From contig OW818695.1 of the NCBI GenBank assembly GCA_942493345.1, positions 2,542,001 to 2,606,000 on the forward strand: DNA of 64,000 nt. The letters run 5' to 3'. The notes under the pieces are model-generated. The model was not told where the DNA came from. It searched no databases and saw only the letters and a list, made by a program, of their open reading frames with translations. The translations under genes and the position numbers were made by a program. Source of the DNA: GWE2-42-39 sp942493345 (GTDB lineage: Bacteria > Bacteroidota > Bacteroidia > Bacteroidales > Prolixibacteraceae). Of the stretch, positions 17,041 to 24,556 are shown piece after piece; positions within the stretch are counted from its first letter, which is position 1, and each line of letters opens with the position of its first letter.

Positions 17041-17819
17041 TACGATACCTCCTTTTCTTTAAATTTGAAGAAGGCATAACACAGGATAATCAGGTTTAAA
17101 ATCAGAAGGAGGACAGCAAATAAAGAAAACACTTCCTCTTTGCTCTTCCCTCTGAAGAACGGTTCTATCCACGGAAAATTAAGTTTCATCTCTTCAAAAA
17201 TCAGGATGCAATATCCCACGACCGCGAGAAATACGATGCCAACAAAAATGATTGTTTTTATTAACGGAAGTTTCCGGAAAACAACTGTTCCTGCAAAGGC
17301 AATGGAAAAGGCCGCCAATGCGCCCAAAACAATCATTTTTATGGCTTTTGAAGGCACATCTTCAAACAATAGTTGACAGGATAAATATTCCGAAGGAAAG
17401 TTGTCCCCCATTGATTGTTTAATTCCACGAACTATTTCCAATGCAAGGTTCCCAAACAGATAGAGAAGAATGGGGAAAAGTATACAGAAAAGTACAATCC
17501 GTTCGATGAATTCATACAGGAACTTCTCAAACGTAGAAGCCGGGGTCATCAAAAAGTTAATTGTTTTTTCCCTGGAGCGCAAGGCAGGGAAAGCGGATCC
17601 GATATACAGCAGGCTGGCAGCAGATAAGGTAAAAATGCAATATGGAATCCATTCATTCATTTTCCAATTGTATTGCATGCTCATAAAAAAGAACATGGAT
17701 AATAACAGTCCGGCAGAAGCAGCCCCGATCATCATCAGCAACTGACGGTACCGTAAAATCAAACTGCTGGCAGTATAGTTGTAAAAACGTTTTAAACTAA
17801 AAAATTGATTTGTCTTCAT
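17040..17819 (-). CDS. ABC transporter membrane protein (permease)
   Basis: 259 residues from the ATG at 17819 (MKTNQFFSLKRFYNYTASSL); the longer frame would overlap the ATPase end. About six hydrophobic helices are visible, among them LLMMIGAASAGLLLSMFFFM and LFCILFPILLYLFGNLAL, which fits an ABC-2-like permease half. The substrate is unknown; with a YtrA-type GntR and ATPase it resembles cell-envelope-stress or antimicrobial-peptide transporters of Gram-positive ytr operons. Start is 10 bp after the ATPase stop; its stop overlaps the regulator's start. Confidence 0.8.
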   Translation of the reverse strand: MKTNQFFSLKRFYNYTASSLILRYRQLLMMIGAASAGLLLSMFFFMSMQYNWKMNEWIPYCIFTLSAASLLYIGSAFPALRSREKTINFLMTPASTFEKFLYEFIERIVLFCILFPILLYLFGNLALEIVRGIKQSMGDNFPSEYLSCQLLFEDVPSKAIKMIVLGALAAFSIAFAGTVVFRKLPLIKTIIFVGIVFLAVVGYCILIFEEMKLNFPWIEPFFRGKSKEEVFSLFAVLLLILNLIILCYAFFKFKEKEVS

Positions 17820-17829
17820 GGCGTGAGGC

Positions 17830-18645
17830 TTAATTAAGTTTAACTCCGTTAATGGTTGCATTGAACAACAACTCGATATCTACTTCGGTACGGCTTTCTT
17901 CTGCGGATTTTATGATTTTATATCCACCCGGTGCTACCTCGTGGTACAGGCAATTTGTCTTTTCTAAATTAGGAACAGTTGTAAAAGCATATTTTTCAGA
18001 GATATTCCACAAATTCTGGTTAAAAATAATTTGTCCCTGATCAATCACGAGGATTTTATCAATCAGGTTTTCCACATCTTTTACCTGGTGTGTGGAGATG
18101 ATAACAAGTTGATCCTCGCTCAACGAACTGGCTACTACTCTTCGGAAAACCGATTTCGATGGAATGTCCAGGCCGTTGGTTGGCTCGTCGAGCACCAGCA
18201 GTTTGCAGTTGGTCGAGAGCGCAAAAGCTATCAGAAATTTTTTTCGTTGCCCATACGACAGTTTCGAAAGACGGCTGTTTGCGTTTAACTCGAAGTCGGC
18301 CAATATTTGCCCCAGTTTTTCGCGATCGAATCGCGGATAAAACAAGGCATTTGCTTTTACAAACTCGTCAATCTTTACCGGGGGCAAATCGTATTCTTCA
18401 GGAATGAAGTAAACTTCTTCCAAAAAAGCCGGATGCCGTTTGATGGGCGTTTCACCCATGATGGAAAGAGTTCCGTCAGGCGCGGCCAGAAGGCCGGTGA
18501 TCAGTTTTAGCAGGGTCGATTTGCCGGCTCCGTTTTTTCCCAGGAGCCCGACAATACTCCCGGCTTCTTCAGAAAGCGTCAGGCCGGTAAAAAGGTCTGG
18601 TTGTTTCTCGTACCGAAAATTTAGGTTCTTGATTTCAATCATCAT
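17830..18645 (-). CDS. ABC transporter ATP-binding protein
   Basis: 271 residues. Walker A is GKNGAGKST at 36-44, the signature LSYGQRKKFLIA lies near 133, and Walker B with the D-loop is LLVLDEPTNGLD, followed by the switch His in ISTHQVKDV. Residues from about 215 form a C-terminal extension seen in ABC-2 exporters. It is the first gene of the ATPase-permease-GntR-adhesin operon. Start is ATG 18645 or the adjacent ATG 18642. The promoter and operator lie directly upstream. Confidence 0.94.
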   Translation of the reverse strand: MMIEIKNLNFRYEKQPDLFTGLTLSEEAGSIVGLLGKNGAGKSTLLKLITGLLAAPDGTLSIMGETPIKRHPAFLEEVYFIPEEYDLPPVKIDEFVKANALFYPRFDREKLGQILADFELNANSRLSKLSYGQRKKFLIAFALSTNCKLLVLDEPTNGLDIPSKSVFRRVVASSLSEDQLVIISTHQVKDVENLIDKILVIDQGQIIFNQNLWNISEKYAFTTVPNLEKTNCLYHEVAPGGYKIIKSAEESRTEVDIELLFNATINGVKLN

Positions 18646-18666
18646 TGTTTAATTGTTTGCTGTTAT

Positions 18667-18682
18667 AGTGAACTAGTACACT
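18667..18682. promoter_or_regulatory. Palindromic operator, probable GntR/YtrA-type binding site
   Basis: AGTGAACTAGTACACT is an inverted repeat with 14 of 16 positions symmetric, centred on ACTAGT. Its AGTG/CACT arms resemble the AGTGTA...TACACT sites bound by YtrA-type GntR proteins. It starts one base after the -7 box of the ABC operon and so covers the transcription start, an ideal repressor position. The symmetry is seen; binding by the encoded regulator is inferred. Confidence 0.7.
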
Positions 18683-18683
18683 G

Positions 18684-18713
18684 CAAAAATAGACAATGAT
18701 TTTATATCTGCAA
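18684..18713 (-). promoter_or_regulatory. Promoter of the ABC-GntR operon
   Basis: Minus strand: -33 TTG (18713-18711), 19-bp spacer, -7 TATTTTTG (18691-18684). This matches the Bacteroidota consensus in sequence and spacing. The operator palindrome follows immediately. Confidence 0.75.
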
Positions 18714-18934
18714 GAAAAAGATGAAAAAATATTGAAAAAGCAGCTGATTACCTGAGAAACAAAGTAAAGTATCGTTATAAAAATGGAATCCAAAAAATAT
18801 TGGCTTGGCTCAACAAACACAAAATATTGGGTTGCCTTTTTTCCTTTGGTACTTGGGAACTCAGGAACTCTGTCACTTTTCCCTGAATTCGAACGAATAT
18901 TTTCCTATATAGAACGGAGGTGGATAGTTTTTCT

Positions 18935-19579
18935 CTATTCTGAAATTTTTCGGATGATGGTCATTCCATCGCGGATGGGCAGAATTACTTTTTCAACCCG
19001 GCGGTCGTTTTTTACTAATTCGTTGAAAGCAAAAATTCCTTTTGTCTGATTGTCGTTTGTCTCCGGTTCTTCAAGCACCTTCCCGCTCCACAACGTATTA
19101 TCAGCAATAATGTAACCGCCAATCGGCACTTTGCCGAACACCATTTCGTAATACGCCGGGTATTCGCGTTTATCGCCATCAATAAAAACCAGTTCGAATT
19201 GCAAATCCATTTCAGGAACCAGCAGAAGCGCATCGCCCACATGCCGGAAAATAATCTCATTCAACCCCGCTTTTCTGAAATACTTATCGGCAATCGGCCC
19301 CAGTTCGTCGTTTATTTCGAATGTATGCAAACGACCGCCCTGTTTTAGTCCCTGTGCAAGGCAGATGGCCGAATAGCCAGTAAAAGTGCCAATTTCGAGT
19401 ATATTCAGGGGCGTGATCATTGAACTAATCATGCTCAATATTTTTCCCTGAAGATGACCCGAAAGCATTCGGGCGCGCAAAACATTCAGGTTGGTTTCGC
19501 GGTCCAGTTCTGTCAGGAAACTTTCTTCCGCAGAAATATGGTCCAATACATATTTTTCCAGCTCGTGTGTCCCGGCCAT
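18935..19579 (-). CDS. SAM-dependent O-methyltransferase (class I, catechol-type)
   Basis: 214 residues of the metal-dependent O-methyltransferase family (COMT/CCoAOMT-like). The SAM-binding loop is NILEIGTFTGYSAICLAQGL, followed by the acidic motif LHTFEIND and the metal-site motif VFIDGDKREYPAYYEM; a later IIADNTLWSGKV carries another metal ligand. Length is typical (about 215). The substrate is unknown. It starts 1 bp after the stop of the M16 peptidase and is translationally close-coupled with it. Confidence 0.92.
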   Translation of the reverse strand: MAGTHELEKYVLDHISAEESFLTELDRETNLNVLRARMLSGHLQGKILSMISSMITPLNILEIGTFTGYSAICLAQGLKQGGRLHTFEINDELGPIADKYFRKAGLNEIIFRHVGDALLLVPEMDLQFELVFIDGDKREYPAYYEMVFGKVPIGGYIIADNTLWSGKVLEEPETNDNQTKGIFAFNELVKNDRRVEKVILPIRDGMTIIRKISE

Positions 19580-19580
19580 A

Positions 19581-20801
19581 CTATTTGTAGATTAAAATAC
19601 TGGTACGCGATTTATCAAAGATTTCATTGGAGATTTCCAGAATTTCGCGGCTGGTAAGCTGGTTGATTTTCTGGTACACCTGCTCCATGCTGTCCACTTT
19701 GTCGTACAATAAATAGCTTTTCCCGATCGAGAGCATCAGGTCTTCGCGGTTTTCACTTGAAATGGCCAGCTGGCCAATCAGTTGCTTTTTTGCTTTGCTG
19801 AGTTGCTGCGAACCAAGCTCTGTGTTTTTTAATTGCTGAAGTTCTTTTTGTATCAGGTTGGTTGCCCGGTCAAGATTTTCCTTGTCGGTGCCGAAATAGA
19901 TGCTAAATTCTCCGGTGTCGGAATAGGCCGTGTAGTTCGATTCAATATTGTATGCCAACCCGTTTCGTTCGCGCAGCGACAGGTTCAACCGCGAATTCAT
20001 CGACTGACCACCCAAAATATTGTTGAGCAGTACCATACCAATGCGGCGTGGGTGCTGATGGTCGTATGCAATGTTTCCAATGATGCAGTGTGCCTGGAAC
20101 GTGTCTTTTTGCACAATCCGTTCGGAGGCCTGGTAATTGTAAAATTCCTCTCGCTTGCTGGTCCTTCTTTTTTCAGGAATAGGACCAAAATATTTCTCAG
20201 CAAACCGGATTATTTTTTCGAAAGGCAAATTACCAACCGAACTGAGTACCATCTGGTCGGTATCGTAATTCCGGGCAATAAAATCAAAAATATTTTTCCG
20301 ACTGAACTTTTTTACATTTGCCGGAGTACCTAATATATTCCGTGCGATGGGGTGTCCGTCGAAAATCACTTCTTCAAACTCGTCAAAAATTAGTTCCGAA
20401 GGGCTGTCTTTGTACGAATTTATTTCTTCGATTACCACCTCTTTTTCCTTTTCCAGTTCTTTCTCTGGAAACGTGCTGTTAATCAGAATATCGCTGATTA
20501 GTTCCATCGATCGCTCGCAGTCTTCATTCAGAAAAGTAGCGTAAACGGCTGTTTCCTCTTTGGTAGTGTAGGCATTCAGTTCTCCTCCCGCATCTTCAAT
20601 CCGGCTGATAATATGATAGGCTTTCCGTTTTTTAGTGCCTTTAAAAATGACATGTTCAATGAAATGTGCAATTCCTTGCTCGTTTTTTTCCTCGTCGCGC
20701 GACCCGGTATTCAGTATTACACCGAAATGTGCGACCGGAGAAACCACCTGTTGGTGCACCAGACGAATGCCATTTTTTAATGTATGATAGTTTAACTGCA
20801 T
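19581..20801 (-). CDS. M16-family zinc peptidase (processing-peptidase type)
   Basis: 406 residues. The inverted zinc motif HxxEH is present (HFIEH, residues 46-50), and the distal Glu lies in EETAVYATFLNEDCERSMELI, so the protein should be catalytically active. The family's R/Y substrate-clamp region is in the C-terminal half (SLRERNGLAYNIESNYTAY). No signal peptide is visible, so it is likely cytosolic. First gene of a two-gene operon with the O-methyltransferase; a TACTTTTG box lies 26 bp upstream. Confidence 0.93.
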   Translation of the reverse strand: MQLNYHTLKNGIRLVHQQVVSPVAHFGVILNTGSRDEEKNEQGIAHFIEHVIFKGTKKRKAYHIISRIEDAGGELNAYTTKEETAVYATFLNEDCERSMELISDILINSTFPEKELEKEKEVVIEEINSYKDSPSELIFDEFEEVIFDGHPIARNILGTPANVKKFSRKNIFDFIARNYDTDQMVLSSVGNLPFEKIIRFAEKYFGPIPEKRRTSKREEFYNYQASERIVQKDTFQAHCIIGNIAYDHQHPRRIGMVLLNNILGGQSMNSRLNLSLRERNGLAYNIESNYTAYSDTGEFSIYFGTDKENLDRATNLIQKELQQLKNTELGSQQLSKAKKQLIGQLAISSENREDLMLSIGKSYLLYDKVDSMEQVYQKINQLTSREILEISNEIFDKSRTSILIYK

Positions 20802-20826
20802 GTAAATTGCTAAAAATTCAGGACTG

Positions 20827-20834
20827 CAAAAGTA
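20827..20834 (-). promoter_or_regulatory. -7 promoter box of the M16 peptidase gene
   Basis: TACTTTTG on the minus strand (TAnnTTTG), 25 bp before the ATG. The -33 element is unclear. Confidence 0.5.
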
Positions 20835-20948
20835 GGAAACCTAAATGAGAAATAATGGGAAAAGGGGAAAGAACAAAAAATAATTCTTTGTAAATGTCGT
20901 TTGCACAGTTGGTTAAATAAAAAAATACGAGCGCGCTTGTTTTTTTTT

Positions 20949-20977
20949 TTGTAGTTCGGATTTTTGATATATATTTG
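20949..20977 (+). promoter_or_regulatory. Promoter of tRNA-Phe
   Basis: -33 TTG (20949-20951) and -7 TATATTTG (20970-20977) with an 18-bp spacer, 17 bp before the mature tRNA. Identical in layout to the tRNA-Gly cluster promoter. Confidence 0.75.
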
Positions 20978-20994
20978 CCACCGCAAAATCAACC

Positions 20995-21067
20995 GGTGCC
21001 ATAGCTCAGTTGGTAGAGCAATGGACTGAAAATCCATGTGTCCTTGGTTCGATCCCGAGTGGCACCA
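20995..21067 (+). tRNA. tRNA-Phe(GAA)
   Basis: 73-nt cloverleaf. The acceptor stem is GGTGCCA/TGGCACC, the anticodon arm ATGGA-CTGAAAA-TCCAT has anticodon GAA, and the T arm contains GGTTCGATCC. CCA is not encoded as such in the genome. Confidence 0.97.
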
Positions 21068-21075
21068 CCGGAAAG

Positions 21076-21109
21076 GCCGTTTCAAATTTAGTTTTGAAGC
21101 GGCTTTTTT
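21076..21109 (+). terminator. Terminator of tRNA-Phe
   Basis: GCCGTTTCAAA, short loop, TTTTGAAGCGGC then TTTTTT; a long stem with one mismatch and a clear U-run just after the tRNA. Confidence 0.8.
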
Positions 21110-21154
21110 CGTTTGTGCCGTGTATGAAGAATTTCTGTTGTCAGGTTCCAAAAA

Positions 21155-21187
21155 AGAAAAGAGGTTGAACCTTTCGGGACAACCTCT
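21155..21187 (-). terminator. Terminator of rpsP
   Basis: Minus strand: AGAGGTTG, inner short stem and loop, CAACCTCT followed by TTTCTTTTTT. It lies about 54 bp after the rpsP stop and converges with the tRNA-Phe terminator. Confidence 0.7.
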
Positions 21188-21240
21188 TTCGTATCTGTTT
21201 TAATAATATTTTTCTAAAAACAGATCCCCAACCTTGGCAA

Positions 21241-21816
21241 TTAAGCTTCAGGCGTTTCTTCTGCAGGAGCTTCAGTTTCTTCTTCTGCTTCAGCAACAGG
21301 AGCTTCTTCCTTTTTTGCTACTGCTTTTTCGGCTTCCGCTCTTACAGCCGCAGCCATTTCTGCGTTTTTCTTGGCAATTGCGGTTAAACGATCAGAGTTA
21401 ACTTTCGCTTCGGCAGCCAGTCTTTTCTTTTTGTCTGAATCAGATTCATTGTCCAAACGATCTTTTTTCGCCTGGATTTTCGCATCTTTTTCAGTCTGCC
21501 ATGTTTGGAAACGACGTTCGGCTTCTTCTTCGTTAAATGAGCCTTTGGCAACACCTCCAAGAAGGTGTTTTTTGTACAATACACCTTTGTAAGATAAAAT
21601 AGCTCTTACAGTATCGGTTGGTTGGGCACCTTTGGTAAGCCAGTTTAAAGCTTTATCAAAATCGAGATCGATAGTAGCAGGATTTGTGTTTGGATTATAC
21701 GATCCAATCCTTTCAATATTCCTACCATCTCGTGGTGTCCTGCTATCAGCTATCACAATGTGATAGTAAGCAAATCTTTTGCGCCCGTTGCGCTGCAATC
21801 TCATTTTTACTGGCAT
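21241..21816 (-). CDS. rpsP: 30S ribosomal protein S16 with C-terminal Ala/Glu extension
   Basis: 191 residues. The N-terminal ~85 residues are canonical S16 (MPVKMRLQRNGRKRFAYYHIV, DSRTPRDGRNIERIGSYNPN, TDTVRAILSYKGVLYKKHL). The remaining ~105 residues are a highly charged, Lys/Ala/Glu-rich tail ending in APAEETPEA, well beyond the ~82 residues of E. coli S16; such tails are common in Bacteroidota. TATATTTG lies 45 bp upstream. The IS982 element inserted farther upstream does not separate this promoter from the gene. Confidence 0.96.
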   Translation of the reverse strand: MPVKMRLQRNGRKRFAYYHIVIADSRTPRDGRNIERIGSYNPNTNPATIDLDFDKALNWLTKGAQPTDTVRAILSYKGVLYKKHLLGGVAKGSFNEEEAERRFQTWQTEKDAKIQAKKDRLDNESDSDKKKRLAAEAKVNSDRLTAIAKKNAEMAAAVRAEAEKAVAKKEEAPVAEAEEETEAPAEETPEA

Positions 21817-21860
21817 TTGCTTTAATTTTAATTGATAAACAGTGTTTTAAAAATGTGGCG

Positions 21861-21868
21861 CAAATATA
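21861..21868 (-). promoter_or_regulatory. -7 promoter box of rpsP
   Basis: TATATTTG on the minus strand, perfect TAnnTTTG, 44 bp before the rpsP ATG. Confidence 0.6.
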
Positions 21869-21992
21869 TACTATTTTTCTGAAAACACTTATTTATGGTT
21901 TGTTTTTTTCTGAAAGGATTTTATCCGCACTGGAAATGTTGATTTTTGGATTGGCATGAATATTGAAGATTGCTGAATCCGAACAATTTGTG

Positions 21993-22000
21993 AAATAAAT
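21993..22000. repeat. Target-site duplication, left copy
   Basis: AAATAAAT directly before the left inverted repeat of the IS982 element; the same 8-mer follows the right inverted repeat at 23015-23022. Confidence 0.85.
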
Positions 22001-23014
22001 ACCTGTTGTGTGAAACTATAAATTGAATAAAATAATCGTGCATTAAGCTACTATTTAGTATTTTAAGGTTGCGAAACAAAAAATATTAAAACAAGCCATG
22101 CACGATATCAAGACGAATTTCGACAAAATTTTGGAAGTATTAAAATCCATATTGCAGAATAAGGTAGATCATACCGGTAATTTTCCAAAGGTTGGGAAGA
22201 AACCTAAGTTTTCAGATATAGAGGTAATAAGCCTTAACCTGACCAGTGAATATTTGTCAATAGACAGCGAGAACCTGCTGTTTAAAAAGTTGAACGGAGA
22301 ATATATGAAAGAATTTCCGAGGTTAATTGATCGCACACAATACAATCGTCGTAAAAAATCACTCTTCCATCAGACAGAATTTGTCCGCAAACAATTAAGC
22401 CGTACTTTCAGTGAAAATGAAGAGGTGTTTGTTATTGACTCGATGCCCCTTGAGATTTGTCGAAATGCCAGGGCTTCAAGGCTAAAAATCTGCAAAGAAG
22501 ATTTCTCTACCTCTCCGGCCAAAGGGTTCTGTGCCTCACAAAACCAATATTACTTTGGATATAAATTGCACGGTATCTGTACCTTTGACGGAGTATTTAC
22601 CTCGATTGATCTGACTAAAGCCAATGTTCATGATGTCAACTATTTAAAAGATGTGAAAGTTAGCCTTTCCGATTGTACCTTACTGGCAGACAAAGGATAT
22701 ATTGATGCCGGGCAACAATTGGATTTATTCCATTCAGCTAACATCAGGCTGGAAACACCAATGAGAGCAAATCAGGGAAACTATAAAAAGCACCCTTACA
22801 TTTTCCGCAAATCCAGGAAAAGAATTGAAACTCTATATAGCCAGTTGTGTGATCAGTTTTTAATTAGGCGAAACTATGCTAAAACATTTATCGGATTTAA
22901 AACCAGAATCTTATCAAAGATAACTGCTTTGACAATCGTTCAATATATCAATCGGTTCATTAACAACAGACCGATCAACTTTTTGAAACATGCTATTTAA
23001 TTCACACAACAGGT
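22001..23014 (+). mobile_element. IS982-family insertion sequence, intact
   Basis: 1014 bp bounded by perfect 14-bp inverted repeats ACCTGTTGTGTGAA (22001-22014) and TTCACACAACAGGT (23001-23014). An 8-bp direct repeat AAATAAAT flanks both ends (21993-22000 and 23015-23022), which is the target-site duplication. It carries one full-length transposase. Intact repeats, duplication and reading frame point to a recent, possibly active insertion. It lies in the gap between rpsP and the efflux cluster and interrupts no visible gene. Confidence 0.95.
22098..23000 (+). CDS. IS982-family transposase
   Basis: 300 residues, the usual length of IS982 transposases (DDE fold). Catalytic residues can be placed at Asp114 (VFVIDSMPLEICR), Asp198 (TLLADKGYID) and Glu244 (RKRIETLYSQL), followed by the conserved RRNYAKTFIGFKTRIL. 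The N-terminus (about residues 30-100) carries the helical DNA-binding region with DRTQYNRRKK. It ends at the last base before the right inverted repeat. No frameshift or stop, so it is probably functional. Confidence 0.95.
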   Translation: MHDIKTNFDKILEVLKSILQNKVDHTGNFPKVGKKPKFSDIEVISLNLTSEYLSIDSENLLFKKLNGEYMKEFPRLIDRTQYNRRKKSLFHQTEFVRKQLSRTFSENEEVFVIDSMPLEICRNARASRLKICKEDFSTSPAKGFCASQNQYYFGYKLHGICTFDGVFTSIDLTKANVHDVNYLKDVKVSLSDCTLLADKGYIDAGQQLDLFHSANIRLETPMRANQGNYKKHPYIFRKSRKRIETLYSQLCDQFLIRRNYAKTFIGFKTRILSKITALTIVQYINRFINNRPINFLKHAI

Positions 23015-23022
23015 AAATAAAT
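23015..23022. repeat. Target-site duplication, right copy
   Basis: AAATAAAT directly after the right inverted repeat of the IS982 element, matching the left copy. Confidence 0.85.
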
Positions 23023-23157
23023 ATAATTACTTTTTATAAATTTTGTATTTGTTTACAATGTTTAACTAATTTTTTAGTTTATTCTTTGTAATATTGAATG
23101 CCATAACTTGTTACCTAATTTAATAAACTAAATAAACACACACCTCAACAAAAAGTT

Positions 23158-24537
23158 ATGAATAGAAAGCGGATTATTCTTTTTTCGGGAATTATACTCA
23201 TCGTATTGATTTCTATCGTACTGTTTAGTTCTAACGAAGATCATGAACCCATTATTACAGCAAAAGTAGAGAGAGGCACATTCGAAATCCGAATTTTTTC
23301 GTCAGGTCAGTTAGAATCTGAGAACTCGGAAAACATTGATGCGCCTGCGAAAATGAAAGACCAGAATTTACGTATTTATGAATTGTCAATTACCGATTTA
23401 ATTGAAGAAGGCACATTGGTCGATTCTGGCGAATACGTTGCAACCCTTGATCATACGGTGGTTGAAGAACAATTAAAGTCTGTTCAGGATGAGATGGAAA
23501 AGACTTTTACCGAGTTTCAGGATGCCAAAATTGATTCGAACCTGACCTTGAGCAATCAACGTGATCAAATTGTAAATTCGGCTTTGGATCTGACTGAAAA
23601 AAAGATTGATATGGATCAGTCGATTTATGAGTCGCCTGCTATTCAGAAAAAGGGAAAGATGGATTATGACAAAGCAGAGCGGAGGTACGAACAAGAGAAA
23701 AAATCCCTTCAATTGAAGCAGCAGCAGCAAGCAAATAATGTAAACCGCAAGTTTATAAATTACAGGCAACTGCAAGAACGGGAAAAAGGACTGCAGGAAC
23801 TTTTCAATTCGCTTGTTATTTATGCCCCAAAAGCCGGAATATTAACGTATATGAAGTATCCGTGGGGAGAGATTGTTTCTGTTGGCTCCAGAATTAGTTC
23901 TTACAGAGGGACAATTGCAAAGATTCCAGACATGTCGAATCTTGTTTCCAGAACATTTATTAACGAAGTTGATATTTCAAAAATTAAAAAGAATCAGAAA
24001 GTAGAGATTGGAATTGATGCTTTCCCTGATAAGAAACTTACCGGAGAAGTTATAAGCCTTGCAAATGTTGGTCAGGCAATGCCAAACAGCGATGCGAAAG
24101 TATTTGAGGTTAAAATAAAAATATTCGATAAAGATAGCGACCTTAAACCGGCAATGACTACCAGTAACGTTATTTTTGGAGGTACCTATAACGATACTTT
24201 GTTCATCCCATCCGATGCTGTGTTTCGCGATGATAGCCTGCAATTTGTATATGTAAAAAAACGTGGGATAAAAAAGCAAATTGTTAGTCTTGGCGATCAG
24301 AACGAAAATTTCATACTGGTAAAAGAAGGATTGAATGAAGGCGATGACATTTGCCTTGTTGAGCCACCTAACGCTTCAGAATTGAAGTTCGAAGGGCTGG
24401 ACATATACAATAAGATTAAAAAACAGGAGGAAGAAGAGAAAAAGATTGCTGAAAAAGAAAGGCAAAAATATGAAGCTGAAGCTGCAAGTGTGAAAGCGCC
24501 GTCCAATATGCCTCCCCAGATAATGATAAGGAAATAA
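23158..24537 (+). CDS. HlyD/MacA-like periplasmic adaptor subunit (first adaptor)
   Basis: 459 residues. An N-terminal membrane anchor (about 5-22) is followed by a beta-barrel/lipoyl half (AKVERGTFEIRIFSSGQLE, YVATLDHTVVEEQL), a long helical hairpin (about 105-220) and the returning lipoyl half (SLVIYAPKAGILTYM). The C-terminal barrel and membrane-proximal parts include EVDISKIKKNQKVEIGIDAFP and LFIPSDAVFRDD. A charged Lys/Glu tail is unusual for the family. It links an inner membrane exporter to the TolC-like protein encoded two genes later. First gene after the IS982 insertion. Confidence 0.9.
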   Translation: MNRKRIILFSGIILIVLISIVLFSSNEDHEPIITAKVERGTFEIRIFSSGQLESENSENIDAPAKMKDQNLRIYELSITDLIEEGTLVDSGEYVATLDHTVVEEQLKSVQDEMEKTFTEFQDAKIDSNLTLSNQRDQIVNSALDLTEKKIDMDQSIYESPAIQKKGKMDYDKAERRYEQEKKSLQLKQQQQANNVNRKFINYRQLQEREKGLQELFNSLVIYAPKAGILTYMKYPWGEIVSVGSRISSYRGTIAKIPDMSNLVSRTFINEVDISKIKKNQKVEIGIDAFPDKKLTGEVISLANVGQAMPNSDAKVFEVKIKIFDKDSDLKPAMTTSNVIFGGTYNDTLFIPSDAVFRDDSLQFVYVKKRGIKKQIVSLGDQNENFILVKEGLNEGDDICLVEPPNASELKFEGLDIYNKIKKQEEEEKKIAEKERQKYEAEAASVKAPSNMPPQIMIRK

Positions 24538-24556
24538 TCTTTAAAATTTTAATCAT

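Noticed and set aside
22001..23014. Disruption of a gene by the IS982 element
   Set aside because: The sequences on either side of the duplication do not join into a reading frame; the insertion is intergenic.
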